Assembly: GCA_012729575.1 (NCBI GenBank)
Contig: JAAYCW010000027.1
Coordinates: 1-32,957, forward strand
Direction of reading: 5' to 3'
From: Actinomycetota bacterium
GTDB lineage: Bacteria > Actinomycetota > Thermoleophilia > RBG-16-64-13
DNA length: 32,957 nt
Part shown: positions 8,738 to 19,082 of the stretch, one piece after another
How the letters are laid out: each line of letters begins with the position of its first letter
Position numbering within the stretch: position 1 is the first letter of the stretch
Position numbers and translations under genes: made by a program
The notes under the pieces: generated by a model
What the model saw: only the letters and a program-made list of their open reading frames with translations
Database searches by the model: none
What the model was told of the DNA's origin: nothing

Positions 8738-10213
8738 CTACCGGAAGAGGGTGATGAACGCGCTGCCCACCGCGTCCCAGAGCCAAGAAGGTACGATCCC
8801 GATGATCAGTGTGGCAATGGCGCTCACCGCCAGGGACCCGGCCATGCCACCAGAGATGGGATGCTTGACCGCGTATTCCCCCTCGGGCTCCCGGAAGAAC
8901 ATATAGATGATCACCCGGAGATAGTAGTAGGCGGAAACCGCACTGAGCAGCACTCCGATCACGGCCAGCCACCACAGACCTGCCCATACCACCCCGCTGA
9001 ACACGTAGAACTTGCCGATGAAACCAGCCGTCCCGGGAATCCCAGTCAGGGACAGCAAGAACAGCGACAACAACACCGCCGCCCAGGGGGAACTCCGTCC
9101 CAAACCCGCCATCTGCTTCAGCGTGTGGTCGAAGCTCTCGGGTCTCTGGCTCTTCAGATAGGCGAGCACGCCGAAAGCGCCCAGGTTCATGAAGGTGTAG
9201 GCAGCCAGGTAGAGCATGACTCCCTGGCCTGGGTACGAATTCCCCGCCCACCCCATGGCTCCCACACCCGTCAGCAGATAGCCGGCGTGGGCGATCGACG
9301 AATAGGCGAGCATCCGTTTCACGTTCGTCTGCACCAGAGCAAAGACGTTCCCCACCAGCATCGTCACTATGGAAAGGACGATGAAGAGCAGCCCCCACTC
9401 CTTGACGGCGCCGGGGAAAGCCACGACAAAGGCGGCCATGATCGCGGAGAAGGCGGCAGCCTTCGGCCCGACTGAGAAGAAGGCCGCGACCGGCGTGGGC
9501 GCACCTTGATACACATCCGGTGTCCACATGTGGAAGGGGGCCGCCGACACTTTGAAGGCCAGCCCCATGGCAACAAGGAAGACTGCGAACAGAACGGCCA
9601 CACTGCCGCCCTGTCCGCCCAGAACCTGTCCGACGGCCACGTAGTTTGTCGCCCCTGATTGCCCATAGACCAGGGAGATGCCGTACAGCATGATGGCGGA
9701 GGCGAACGTCCCCGTTAGAAAGTACTTAAGCGCCGATTCGTTTGAGCGAGCGCGATACCGGAAGAAGGCCGCCAGCAGGTAGCTGCTGATGGCCATGAGT
9801 TCAAGCGCCAAGTAAAGCAGGATGAAGTCACGGGCGGCCGCCATAAGATCCATGCCTATGACCGCAAACAGGATCAGAGCGTAGTACTCGCCCAGATGCC
9901 GCCGGTGCGCCTCTAGGTAGAGGGGCGACATGAGTATGGTCAGTCCCGCGCCGATCGCGAACAACACTTTGAAGAAGACCGCCCAATCGTCCAAAACCAG
10001 CATCCCCGCGAAGCTCACCCGATGTTGGCCGACAAGAGCCAGCGACACCACCAAGGAGCCGGCCAGACCGGCCAACGCGATGCCCATGACGGCCGTCTTA
10101 TCACCTCTGCCTGGGCCCTCCGTCTTCAGGAAAGGCTCCACCAAGAGGACGGCGCATGCCGCCACCAGCAGGATCAACTCGGGGATCACGGGAACGAGGT
10201 CAGGCACCTGCAT
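8738..10213 (-). CDS. nuoN: NADH-quinone oxidoreductase subunit N
   Basis: Multi-TM antiporter-like subunit (FKVSAAPFHMWTPDVYQGAPTPVAAFFSVGPKAAAF) in nuo operon. Confidence 0.95.
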   Translation of the reverse strand: MQVPDLVPVIPELILLVAACAVLLVEPFLKTEGPGRGDKTAVMGIALAGLAGSLVVSLALVGQHRVSFAGMLVLDDWAVFFKVLFAIGAGLTILMSPLYLEAHRRHLGEYYALILFAVIGMDLMAAARDFILLYLALELMAISSYLLAAFFRYRARSNESALKYFLTGTFASAIMLYGISLVYGQSGATNYVAVGQVLGGQGGSVAVLFAVFLVAMGLAFKVSAAPFHMWTPDVYQGAPTPVAAFFSVGPKAAAFSAIMAAFVVAFPGAVKEWGLLFIVLSIVTMLVGNVFALVQTNVKRMLAYSSIAHAGYLLTGVGAMGWAGNSYPGQGVMLYLAAYTFMNLGAFGVLAYLKSQRPESFDHTLKQMAGLGRSSPWAAVLLSLFLLSLTGIPGTAGFIGKFYVFSGVVWAGLWWLAVIGVLLSAVSAYYYLRVIIYMFFREPEGEYAVKHPISGGMAGSLAVSAIATLIIGIVPSWLWDAVGSAFITLFR

Positions 10214-11740
10214 CTAAAAACCCCCGAAGAACGAGCCGGCCAGTCCCAGCAGGCTGTCGCCGTGCTCAGCCAGGTATGGTTGCACCTGAGCCATTATGTT
10301 CTGTGCCGGAGCATGGAGCAGATTCAGGAATGTGTGCGGGTAGAGGCCGATCCATATGGCCATCCCCACGAGCGGAACGAGGGTGATAATCTCCCGAGCG
10401 CTCAGATCTTTGAGGCTGAACCACTTCTCGTTGGCCTGCTGGAACATGGTCCGCTGATACATCCAGAGCAGGTAAGCGGCACCCAGCACGACCCCCACCG
10501 AAGCTATGACAGCGAAGACCTTCATGTACTGGAAGACTCCCACCAGGATCAGGAACTCGCCCACAAAACCATTCAGGCCCGGTAGGCCCAGACTTCCGAC
10601 GACGAACAAGCTGAAGAAGGCGGCGGCGACAGGCATGGGCTTGGCCATACCGCCGTAATCTCTGATCAAACGGGTGTGCGTGCGATCGTAGAAGAAGCCC
10701 ACCATCATGAAGAGAGCCCCCGTCAGGATCCCGTGGTTGACCATCTGCAGCACGGATCCCTCGATGCCCTGCTGGTTGAAGGTGAACAGACCTGCCGTGA
10801 CAAACCCCATGTGGCTTACCGAGGAATAGGCCACCAATCGCTTCATGTCGGGTTGTACCAAGGACATAGCAGCTCCGTAGACCACCGCGATGGCCGAGAG
10901 GATCAGGACGGGTAGCATGGCTTTCACCGCCACCTCGGGAAAGAACCCGATGCAGAAGCGGATCATGCCGTAGACCCCCATCTTGAGGAGCACGCCGGCC
11001 AGGATCACCGATCCGGCGGTGGGCGCCTCAGTGTGCGCATCGGGGAGCCAGGTGTGCACCGGGAACATGGGTACCTTGATGGCGAACGCGAGGAAGAACG
11101 CGGCGAAGGCCCACACCGCCAAGGAACCGCTGAAGCCCGCCTGCTGTAACGCCAGAATGTCGAAGGTGAGCGGTCCGCCGTTCTTCGCGTACCACCAGAC
11201 GATGGCCAGGATGGCCACCAGCATGAGCACCGAGCCCACGAAGGTGAACAGGAAGAATTTGATGGCTGCATAAACCCTGCGAGCACCGCCCCACAAGCCG
11301 ATGATGAAGTACATGGGAATGAGCTGGATCTCCCAGAACACGTAGAACAGGAAGAGGTCCATGGACACGAACACGCCCAGCATCCCCGTCTCCAGCACGA
11401 GAAGGCTGATGAAGAAGGCGAGTCCTCTGTCCTTGATGGAGTTCCAGGAACCCAGGATGGCCACCACGGAGAGCAGAGTGGTAAGCAGCACCAATACCAG
11501 CGAGATTCCATCGATCCCCAGGTGATAAGAGATCCCCAGACTCGAGATCCAGCTGTGGTCCTCGACGAACTGGTAGGCCGCGGTACCCGTTCGAAACCGA
11601 GCCGCCAGGTACACAGACAGAGCGAGGGTGAAGATGCTGGTGATGAGCGCTGTGGTCTTGTAGGCGGAGGGTCTTCCGCGCATGAAGATGAGCATGACCA
11701 GCGCGCCGGCGACAGGGAGGAAGGTGAGAGCGGTCAGCAT
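10214..11740 (-). CDS. nuoM: NADH-quinone oxidoreductase subunit M
   Basis: Multi-TM; KVPMFPVHTWLPDAHTEAPTAGSVILAGVLLKMG. Start set to the ATG at 11740 (MLTALTFLPVAGALV), which overlaps the nuoL TGA (TGATG); the supplied ORF extends upstream spuriously. Confidence 0.95.
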   Translation of the reverse strand: MLTALTFLPVAGALVMLIFMRGRPSAYKTTALITSIFTLALSVYLAARFRTGTAAYQFVEDHSWISSLGISYHLGIDGISLVLVLLTTLLSVVAILGSWNSIKDRGLAFFISLLVLETGMLGVFVSMDLFLFYVFWEIQLIPMYFIIGLWGGARRVYAAIKFFLFTFVGSVLMLVAILAIVWWYAKNGGPLTFDILALQQAGFSGSLAVWAFAAFFLAFAIKVPMFPVHTWLPDAHTEAPTAGSVILAGVLLKMGVYGMIRFCIGFFPEVAVKAMLPVLILSAIAVVYGAAMSLVQPDMKRLVAYSSVSHMGFVTAGLFTFNQQGIEGSVLQMVNHGILTGALFMMVGFFYDRTHTRLIRDYGGMAKPMPVAAAFFSLFVVGSLGLPGLNGFVGEFLILVGVFQYMKVFAVIASVGVVLGAAYLLWMYQRTMFQQANEKWFSLKDLSAREIITLVPLVGMAIWIGLYPHTFLNLLHAPAQNIMAQVQPYLAEHGDSLLGLAGSFFGGF

Positions 11741-13638
11741 CACAGGAACACCACCACCGTCACCACTACGAAAAGCCCGATGAACATGCCCAGCAGATAG
11801 TTCTGCACCCGGCCGCTCTGGACGGGCCGCGCAACCTGCCCAGCACGCTGCCACAGCCAGGCGGTGCCGTGCACCGCGCCGTCGATGATCTTCTCGTCGA
11901 AGTTGCGCCACACCCAGCGCGACCCGTCGACGGTGAGCCGCACCACAGTGGCCGCGTAGAACTCGTCGACGTAAAATTTGTTGTAGACCACCCGGTAGAC
12001 CGGCTGCAACCTCCGTCCCGCCAGCGCCGGCAGGTCGGTCCGCTTGACATACATGAACCAGGCCAGCACGATGCCTAACATGGCCACGATCACAGACACT
12101 ACCATGAGGACGTAGTCGGTTGCCGCAAGGCTGTGCTCATGAATCCCCAATATGTGGTTGGCGGAGCCAAAGACCGGCTCCAGGAAGCTCTGCAGGACCC
12201 CCAACTTGCCGGGTAGGCCCAGGAACCCGGCCAACAGAGCACCGAGAGCGAGGACTATCAACGGGACGATCATCGACCAGGGACTCTCGTGGATGTGCTC
12301 GCCGGTCTCCTCGTCCATACGCGGTTTGCCAAAGAAGGTCATGAAGATCATGCGGAAGGTATAGAAGGCCGTGATGAAGGCTGCAATGAGCCCCACAGCC
12401 CAGAACAGGTACTGCCCGTCACGCCATACCGAGCCCAGGATGTCATCCTTCGACCAGAAACCGGCGAAGGGAAAGATACCCGAGAGCGCCAGCGCTCCGG
12501 CCACGAGAGTGTAGTAGGTGGCGGGGATACGCTTACGCAGACCACCCATTTTGTCCATGTCCTGCTCGCCGCCCAACGAGTGGATCACAGACCCAGCCCC
12601 GAGAAAGAGTAGGGCCTTGAAGAAGGCATGCGTCATCAGGTGGAAGATGGCGATGGCCCATGCTCCGACTCCCAGAGCCATGAACATGTACCCAAGTTGA
12701 GAGACGGTGGAGTAGGCCAGCACCTTCTTGATGTCCTTCTGACAGATACCGATGACAGCCGCGAAGATGGCGGTGAAGGTCCCGATGATTCCCACCACTA
12801 GAAGCGCGGTGGGCACGCTGGCGAAGATGACCGCACTTCGGGCCACCAGGTACACGCCGGCTGTGACCATCGTGGCCGCATGGATGAGGGCCGACACCGG
12901 AGTGGGACCCTCCATGGCGTCCGGCAGCCAGACATGCAGCGGGAACTGAGCCGACTTGCCCATAGCCCCCATGAAGAGCAGCAGAGCGATGGCCAGGAGC
13001 GCCCCTTCCCCGATGCCCCCGACGCCTACCTGCTGGAACACGCCCACGTAGTCCAGGGTGCCGAAGGTCACGAATATCAGCATCACTCCCAGACCGAACC
13101 CGAAGTCGCCGACCCGGTTGACGATGAAGGCCTTCTTCCCGGCGGCAGCCGCCTCGGGCTTGTGGTAGAAGTAACCGATCAGGTAGTAGGAGCAGAGACC
13201 CACGGCTTCCCAGCCCAAGTACAGCAGCAGGTAGTTACCGGCCAAGACCAGCAGTAGCATGCTGAAACCGAACAGGCTCATATAGGCGAAGAACCGGTAG
13301 TAACCGGTATCGCCGTGCATGTAGCCCTTGGAGTAGATGAAGATGAGCAGGCTGATCCCGGATACCACCAGGCACATGACCGAGGACAGCTGGTCCATCT
13401 GGAGAGAGAACGGCACTTGGAAGCTCCCCACCGAGAACCAGCGCCATAACTCGACCACCACCGGCTCAGCACTGCCCCGGATCTGGATGAACGCGGCCAG
13501 CGAGAGACCGAAGGAACCGGCCATAGCGAGAACCGGCAGCCAGTGGGCCGAATCCTTGATCCACCACTTCCCGAAGATGAGAGTGATGATGAAGGCCACC
13601 AGCGGCAGCACCGGTATGAGCCAGATGTAGCTCCCCAT
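11740..13638 (-). CDS. nuoL: NADH-quinone oxidoreductase subunit L
   Basis: Multi-TM; GKSAQFPLHVWLPDAMEGPTPVSALIHAATMVTAGVYL. Confidence 0.96.
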   Translation of the reverse strand: MGSYIWLIPVLPLVAFIITLIFGKWWIKDSAHWLPVLAMAGSFGLSLAAFIQIRGSAEPVVVELWRWFSVGSFQVPFSLQMDQLSSVMCLVVSGISLLIFIYSKGYMHGDTGYYRFFAYMSLFGFSMLLLVLAGNYLLLYLGWEAVGLCSYYLIGYFYHKPEAAAAGKKAFIVNRVGDFGFGLGVMLIFVTFGTLDYVGVFQQVGVGGIGEGALLAIALLLFMGAMGKSAQFPLHVWLPDAMEGPTPVSALIHAATMVTAGVYLVARSAVIFASVPTALLVVGIIGTFTAIFAAVIGICQKDIKKVLAYSTVSQLGYMFMALGVGAWAIAIFHLMTHAFFKALLFLGAGSVIHSLGGEQDMDKMGGLRKRIPATYYTLVAGALALSGIFPFAGFWSKDDILGSVWRDGQYLFWAVGLIAAFITAFYTFRMIFMTFFGKPRMDEETGEHIHESPWSMIVPLIVLALGALLAGFLGLPGKLGVLQSFLEPVFGSANHILGIHEHSLAATDYVLMVVSVIVAMLGIVLAWFMYVKRTDLPALAGRRLQPVYRVVYNKFYVDEFYAATVVRLTVDGSRWVWRNFDEKIIDGAVHGTAWLWQRAGQVARPVQSGRVQNYLLGMFIGLFVVVTVVVFL

Positions 13639-13648
13639 ACCTGCTCCC

Positions 13649-13975
13649 CTAACCCTTCATCCGATCGAAGAGGTCGACCATGAGCGTCTGACGATTCCGG
13701 AACAAGGCCGTGGCGATAGCAAGACCCACGGCCGCCTCCGCGGCTGCGATAGCCATGACGAACAGCACGAAGTTCTGCCCCGCCAGATTCTCGTGGAAAC
13801 GTGAGAAGCCGACCAGATTTATGTTCACCGCGTTCAGCATCAACTCGAGCGAGAACAACACGATGAACAGGTTGCGCCGGATCAGCATCCCGGCGGCCCC
13901 AACTATGAAGAGCGCCGCGGAAAGGTAGAGGTACCAATCGACGGGGATGGCCATATCTGCCGGCGTCCCTCCCAT
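13649..13975 (-). CDS. nuoK: NADH-quinone oxidoreductase subunit K
   Basis: ~108 aa, GMLIRRNLFIVLFSLELMLNAVNINLVGFSR...IAAAEAAVGLAI. Confidence 0.95.
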   Translation of the reverse strand: MGGTPADMAIPVDWYLYLSAALFIVGAAGMLIRRNLFIVLFSLELMLNAVNINLVGFSRFHENLAGQNFVLFVMAIAAAEAAVGLAIATALFRNRQTLMVDLFDRMKG

Positions 13976-13980
13976 AACGG

Positions 13981-14568
13981 CTACACCTCCTCCTCTAGGG
14001 CTTCAGGGGTGGGCCGCTCTCCTGGCTCCCAGACACGCGTGGTGGCACCTGCAGTCTTCTCTCTCTTGACCAGGATGATCGCCCCGACCATTGCTACGAG
14101 AAGGACGACCGAAGCCACCTCGAAGGGCAGCAGCATGTTGTTGAAAAAGGCGTCGCCGAACACTTTCGTGCCATCTCCGGCCGCGCTGATGACCTCCGGG
14201 GTGAAACCGCCCCTCGCCGACGTGAACGTGATACCGGCCAGCACGATCACGAACTCTGCCAGCACCAGGATCGAAAGGGCCAGCGCGATCCACCGCTGCC
14301 GCCTGTGCGTCTGCTCCTCTTGCTCGAAGGTGCGGAGGTTGAGGAGCATGATCACGAAGACGAACAGCACCATGATGGCGCCCGCATAGACCAGTATCTG
14401 GACCACGGCGAGGAAGTACGCCTGGGTGAGGAAGAAGATGGCCGCCACGTTGAGAAAGACGAACACGAGGACGAGTAGCGCATGTACCACGTTCTTGCGC
14501 GTGATGGTGCCGATCCCACCCGCCACAGCGAGAGCCGCAAACACGATGAACAGGATCTTCTCGGTCAT
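13981..14568 (-). CDS. nuoJ: NADH-quinone oxidoreductase subunit J
   Basis: Multi-TM; VHALLVLVFVFLNVAAIFFLTQAYFLAVVQILVYAGAIMVLFVFVIMLLNL. Confidence 0.95.
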   Translation of the reverse strand: MTEKILFIVFAALAVAGGIGTITRKNVVHALLVLVFVFLNVAAIFFLTQAYFLAVVQILVYAGAIMVLFVFVIMLLNLRTFEQEEQTHRRQRWIALALSILVLAEFVIVLAGITFTSARGGFTPEVISAAGDGTKVFGDAFFNNMLLPFEVASVVLLVAMVGAIILVKREKTAGATTRVWEPGERPTPEALEEEV

Positions 14569-15092
14569 GAGCGGCCCCGCTCATTCGCGGTGCCGGCCTC
14601 CATAGGCGCCGGCGCGGTGTCCTCCGTAGGCTGGGCAAACACCTCTTTGTGCACGTAGACCTGGTTGGCGATCAACTTCTCCTTGTCGAGGTAGAAGTCG
14701 TCCTTGTCGAACGTGGCGAGCTCGTAATGCCGGGTCATAACAATGGCTGCCTCAGGACATACCTCCTCACAGAACCCGCAGAAGACACACCGGGAGAGAT
14801 CCAGTTTGAAGCTGGCCGGGCGGCTTCGGCCGTCGGCCGTCTGCTCTCCCACGATGTCGATGCACCCCGACGGGCAGATGGTGGCACACAGCATGCAGGC
14901 CACGCACTTCGTGTCTCCCGTCGCGGGATCGGTGAGCAGAGCCTGGACTCCACGGAAGCGCGGATAGACCTGTAGCTTCTCCTTGGGATACTCCACCGTC
15001 ATCTTGTCGACGACGAAGTATGTGCCGGTCACCGACATCCCGCGCAGGATGTCGACAAAGGCGCCCTTCTTGATGATGTCCGCCAAGCCCAT
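14565..15092 (-). CDS. nuoI: NADH-quinone oxidoreductase subunit I (2x[4Fe-4S])
   Basis: Two ferredoxin motifs CVACMLCATICPSGC and CVFCGFCEEVCP. Confidence 0.95.
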   Translation of the reverse strand: MGLADIIKKGAFVDILRGMSVTGTYFVVDKMTVEYPKEKLQVYPRFRGVQALLTDPATGDTKCVACMLCATICPSGCIDIVGEQTADGRSRPASFKLDLSRCVFCGFCEEVCPEAAIVMTRHYELATFDKDDFYLDKEKLIANQVYVHKEVFAQPTEDTAPAPMEAGTANERGRS

Positions 15093-15093
15093 T

Positions 15094-16128
15094 TCAATTC
15101 ACCGCGCTGATGACGACGGCAGTGACCAGGAGGTTTGCTATCGACAAGGGGAGTAGCACCTTCCAGCCGATAGACATCAGCTGGTTGTAGCGATAGCGGA
15201 TGATGGTCCAGCGAACCCACATGTAGACGAAGATCAAGAAACAGATCTTGAGGAAGAGCCAGATGGGCCCCGGAATGAAATCGAGCACCTCCAGAGGCGC
15301 GCGCCACCCCCCAAGGTACAGGGTCGAGACGATCATCGAGACGACTACCAAGTTCACGTATTCGGCGAAGTAGAACATCCCCCAGCGCATACCTGAATAT
15401 TCGGTCAGATGGCCGGCAACCAGCTCTTGTTCGGCCTCGGCCAGGTCGAACGGGGTGCGGTTCAGCTCGGCGATGCTGGCCACGAAGAAGACCAACCCAC
15501 CCACGATCTGAGGGATCCAGTACCAATCCCAGAAGTTGCCCGCCTGTCCGTCGACGATGTCGATCAGGCTCATGGATCCGGCCATCAACATGACGCCCGC
15601 CGCCGAGAAGCCCATGGCCAGCTCGTAGGAGATCATCTGCGCACCGGCGCGGAGACCGCCGAGCAGCGAGTAATTGCTGTTCGATGACCAGCCGCCCAAT
15701 ACCACGCCGTATACGGCCATGGCTCCCATGGCGAGGAACAGCACCAGGCCTGCATCGAAACTGGCTATCACGTAGTCGAAGCGATATCCGAACAGGTTCG
15801 CCTCACCACCCACCGGGCCGAAGGGGATCACCGCCATAACCAGGAAGACCGGGACGAAAGCGATATACGGTGCCAGCTTGAACACCGGCTTGTCCGACTT
15901 GGCCGGTATCAGATCCTCCTTGGAGATCAGCTTAAAGATGTCGCCGAACGACTGCAGCGAACCCCAGGGTCCCAGATAGGTGGGACCCACCCGGCCGGCA
16001 AAGAAACCGGCGAACTTCCTCTCGAAAAAGATGGCGAACGCCACAATCAGGATGATCAGCACCGGCATGACGATGGCCTTGATAATGAGGAATATCAGTT
16101 GGGCCACGGGGTCGCTCACCGGTCGCAA
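15094..16128 (-). CDS. nuoH: NADH-quinone oxidoreductase subunit H
   Basis: FFERKFAGFFAGRVGPTYLGPWGSLQSFGDIFKLISKED...RTPFDLAEAEQELVAGHLTEYSGMRWGMFYFAEYVN. Confidence 0.96.
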   Translation of the reverse strand: MRPVSDPVAQLIFLIIKAIVMPVLIILIVAFAIFFERKFAGFFAGRVGPTYLGPWGSLQSFGDIFKLISKEDLIPAKSDKPVFKLAPYIAFVPVFLVMAVIPFGPVGGEANLFGYRFDYVIASFDAGLVLFLAMGAMAVYGVVLGGWSSNSNYSLLGGLRAGAQMISYELAMGFSAAGVMLMAGSMSLIDIVDGQAGNFWDWYWIPQIVGGLVFFVASIAELNRTPFDLAEAEQELVAGHLTEYSGMRWGMFYFAEYVNLVVVSMIVSTLYLGGWRAPLEVLDFIPGPIWLFLKICFLIFVYMWVRWTIIRYRYNQLMSIGWKVLLPLSIANLLVTAVVISAVN

Positions 16129-17399
16129 TCCCCCAGCACGACGTCGACACTGGCGAAGATGGCTATCATATCGGCCACCATCTCACCTTCTACCAGGGCC
16201 GGCACCGCCTGCCCGTGATAGAAACTGGGAGTGCTGAACCGGACCCGGGCGGGTTTCGCGCCGCCCTCCGACCTTATGTAAACGCCCATCTCGCCTTTGG
16301 GAGCCTCGACGCATCGATAGACGGACCCCCGCGGCACCTGCGGTCCCCTGAAGACTTGGTAGAAGTCCTGGATCATGGCCGCGGAATCACGAAGCACGTT
16401 CTTCTTCATGGGTAGCGAATGAGCTGCGTCAGGGGCCAAGAATGGTCCAGGAGGCATCTTATCCAGACACTGGCGGATGATCTTGCACGACTCGCGCATC
16501 TCCTTCATGCGGACGAGGAAGCGATCATACACATCGGCGTTGTACTCCACGGCGACGTCGAACTCCACCTCGGGATAGGCCGCATAGGGCTCGTCCTTCC
16601 GCAGGTCGCGCGCTATGCCGGCGGCGCGCAACGTCGGGCCGGTCACCCGCCAGGCGTGGCAGTCCTCAGAGGTGAAGATGCCTACGTTCTTGGCCCGCTT
16701 AAGGAAGATGCGGTTCTGCTTGATGATGCGCTCGTACTCCGCCAACCGCTTCGGCAGGAAGTCGATGACCTTGCGGCACCGATGGTCGAAGCCGTCGGGT
16801 AGGTCCTTGGCCACGCCGCCGATGCGTGCAAACGAATGGGTCATACGCGCCCCGGTAAGCATCTCGAACAGATCCAGCACGTACTCGCGGTCGCGGAAGC
16901 AGATGGTGAAAAACGTCTGCGTCCCCAGATCCATGATGGAGGTCCCCAACCACAGTATGTGATTGGAGATGCGGCACAGCTCGTGCGTCATGGTTCGGAT
17001 GTAGCGACCCCGGGCCGGCACCTCAACGCCCATGAGCTTCTCAGCAGCTTCGCAGAACCCGTGGTTCATAGCGAAACCGCTGATGTAGTCCAGACGATCG
17101 GTGAGCGGGATGATCTGGTGGTAGGTGCGGTGCTCGCACAACTTCTCCACCCCGCGGTGTAGGTTGCCTATCTCCGGTCGTACGGCCAGTATGACCTCTC
17201 CATCCAGATCCAGCACCGCCCGATACACCCCATGCATGGAGGGATGTTGGGGACCCATGCTGATGGTCATCACGTCGCCGGTAGGCTCCAAGTGCCGCCG
17301 TGTGCGGTCCTTCCGCTCCCGCAGTTCCTCGAGACTGGGCCTGCGCGAGAGGGCCTGCGCCGCCGGCACCAGTCCCTGCGTATCCTGGGTCCCGCTCAT
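16116..17399 (-). CDS. nuoD: NADH-quinone oxidoreductase subunit D
   Basis: MGPQHPSMHGVYRAVLDLDGE...GNLHRGVEKLCEHRTYHQIIPLTDRLDY; C-terminal FASVDVVLGDCDR. Confidence 0.96.
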   Translation of the reverse strand: MSGTQDTQGLVPAAQALSRRPSLEELRERKDRTRRHLEPTGDVMTISMGPQHPSMHGVYRAVLDLDGEVILAVRPEIGNLHRGVEKLCEHRTYHQIIPLTDRLDYISGFAMNHGFCEAAEKLMGVEVPARGRYIRTMTHELCRISNHILWLGTSIMDLGTQTFFTICFRDREYVLDLFEMLTGARMTHSFARIGGVAKDLPDGFDHRCRKVIDFLPKRLAEYERIIKQNRIFLKRAKNVGIFTSEDCHAWRVTGPTLRAAGIARDLRKDEPYAAYPEVEFDVAVEYNADVYDRFLVRMKEMRESCKIIRQCLDKMPPGPFLAPDAAHSLPMKKNVLRDSAAMIQDFYQVFRGPQVPRGSVYRCVEAPKGEMGVYIRSEGGAKPARVRFSTPSFYHGQAVPALVEGEMVADMIAIFASVDVVLGDCDR

Positions 17400-17915
17400 C
17401 TAGATCTTCCCCCGCAGATCAGTACGGATGCGCCCACCCACTGTGCCGCGCAAAGGGAAGTCCTTTCTCATCGGGAAGCCTTCGAAATCCTCGGTCGTGA
17501 GCAGCCGGCGCAGATCCGGATGGCCGGCGAAGACTATGCCGTACATCTCCCAGGCTTCGCGTTCGTCGAACCCCGCCGACGGCCAAAGTCCGGTGATAGT
17601 CGGCAGATCTTGCCCCTCGGCCAGTGGGGTGGTTACACGCAGACGATGGCCGTGAGTGTGCGAGAGCAGGTGGACCACCACCTCGAACGGAGCCCCAGTA
17701 CGTTCCGGCAGGTGATCGCCGAGCAGGCAGTCGAGTTGATCGAAGGCCAGCTCTCTTGCGCTCCTGCAGAAGCTCAGGACCCGCATCCAATCCTCCGGCT
17801 CTACCGTGATGGTCAGGTCGCCGCAGCACTCGGTCTGCTTCCGCAGCCTGCCGCCGAACCGCTTCTCCAGCTTGGCCAGAACGACCGTCAGCGAAGTGTC
17901 CAGTCCCTCGTTCAA
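17400..17915 (-). CDS. nuoC: NADH-quinone oxidoreductase subunit C
   Basis: [47 protein letters not shown]. Confidence 0.95.
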   Translation of the reverse strand: MNEGLDTSLTVVLAKLEKRFGGRLRKQTECCGDLTITVEPEDWMRVLSFCRSARELAFDQLDCLLGDHLPERTGAPFEVVVHLLSHTHGHRLRVTTPLAEGQDLPTITGLWPSAGFDEREAWEMYGIVFAGHPDLRRLLTTEDFEGFPMRKDFPLRGTVGGRIRTDLRGKI

Positions 17916-18511
17916 GGCCTTGGCTCTCCGTGAAGCAAGACCTCGCGGGCGGGGATGCGCCGCAACCCATCGTAAGCATGCCTACTCTGCTTGACCCGGT
18001 CCCGGATCATCTCCAGACCCTGCCAGAGGGCCTCCGGGCGCGGAGGACAACCCGGAACGTAGACATCCACGGGGATGAGGCTGTCTATACCTTGGACCAC
18101 GTGATACGTGTCCCAGACATTGCCTGACACCGCGCACGAACCCATGGCCAACACCCATTTGGGGTCAGGGATCTGCTCGTAGAGCCTGACCACCCGAGGA
18201 GCCATCTTGATAGTGCACCAGCCCGCCACGATCATGCCGTCGGCTTGGCGGGGTGAGGCGCGCATGGCCTCCATCCCGAAGCGGGCCATGTCGAAACGGG
18301 ATCCCCCCAGAGCCATCATCTCTATGGCGCAACAGGCCAGCCCGAAGAGTAGGGGCCAGAACGAGAAGCTCCTGCCGAAGCCGAGCACCCGCTCGATCTG
18401 CACCGGCAAAGCTATGCCTCCCGGCAGACGTACCGGCCCACCCATGACCTCGTTCTGCTGCAATGCGGCACCGACCTCTGCGTCGGACGGCCGGCGTAGG
18501 GGATCGTCCAT
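17912..18511 (-). CDS. nuoB: NADH-quinone oxidoreductase subunit B
   Basis: [21 protein letters not shown]...GSCAVSG...[11 protein letters not shown] Fe-S ligands. Start at ATG 18511 (TGATG with nuoA stop) or ATG 18520; the longer ORF is spurious. Confidence 0.94.
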   Translation of the reverse strand: MDDPLRRPSDAEVGAALQQNEVMGGPVRLPGGIALPVQIERVLGFGRSFSFWPLLFGLACCAIEMMALGGSRFDMARFGMEAMRASPRQADGMIVAGWCTIKMAPRVVRLYEQIPDPKWVLAMGSCAVSGNVWDTYHVVQGIDSLIPVDVYVPGCPPRPEALWQGLEMIRDRVKQSRHAYDGLRRIPAREVLLHGEPRP

Positions 18512-18879
18512 CACTCCCATTCGAACACGCCCTTCTTCCAGGCGTACACGTAGCCGACAAGGAGTATGGCGATGAAGATGAACATCTCGACAAGCGCGGG
18601 CGTGCCCAGCGATCGTAGTGAGACCGCCCAGGGATAGATGAACACCGCTTCCAGATCGAACAATACGAAGAGCACCGCGACCAGGTAGTAATGAACGTTG
18701 AAGGGCGCCCGGGCATCCGCCATTGGCACCACGCCGCACTCGTAGGGCTCACCCTTGCTGGGATTAACGCTCTTGGGTGAGAGCAGGTGTGAAATCGCGA
18801 TGAAAGCAACAGCCATCGCGGCACCGATAGCGAACATGATCCCAAACTGGATGAGCAAGTCGATGGTCGGATTGACCAA
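18511..18879 (-). CDS. nuoA: NADH-quinone oxidoreductase subunit A
   Basis: [52 protein letters not shown]. Proposed TTG start at 18879 with upstream GAGGTG Shine-Dalgarno. Confidence 0.92.
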   Translation of the reverse strand: MVNPTIDLLIQFGIMFAIGAAMAVAFIAISHLLSPKSVNPSKGEPYECGVVPMADARAPFNVHYYLVAVLFVLFDLEAVFIYPWAVSLRSLGTPALVEMFIFIAILLVGYVYAWKKGVFEWE

Positions 18880-18916
18880 GAAGACACCTCGCGTCGGGTA
18901 TGAATCATCAGTCGGC

Positions 18917-18937
18917 GGGCCGCCCTGACGGCGGCCC
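18917..18937. promoter_or_regulatory. GC-rich perfect hairpin in the nuoA-tatC divergent intergenic region
   Basis: GGGCCGCC-CTGAC-GGCGGCCC, 8-bp stem, 5-nt loop; 38 nt upstream of the proposed nuoA start. Confidence 0.45.
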
Positions 18938-19082
18938 ACTCTAGCAGTTGTGACGATAACAAACCCTGAATCCAAACGCAACTGACTGCGTTTCCAGCCC
19001 GCCCTTCACCCTCCACGACCGCCACGCAGTGCGCGCCGGATCGGGCACCCGGTCTCCCCTGCCCCTGGGATATACTTCCGGG

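Noticed and set aside
8595-9527. 310-aa minus-strand ORF overlapping nuoN
   Set aside because: Alternate frame of clearly assigned nuoN/amidohydrolase coding sequence; composition is not protein-like.
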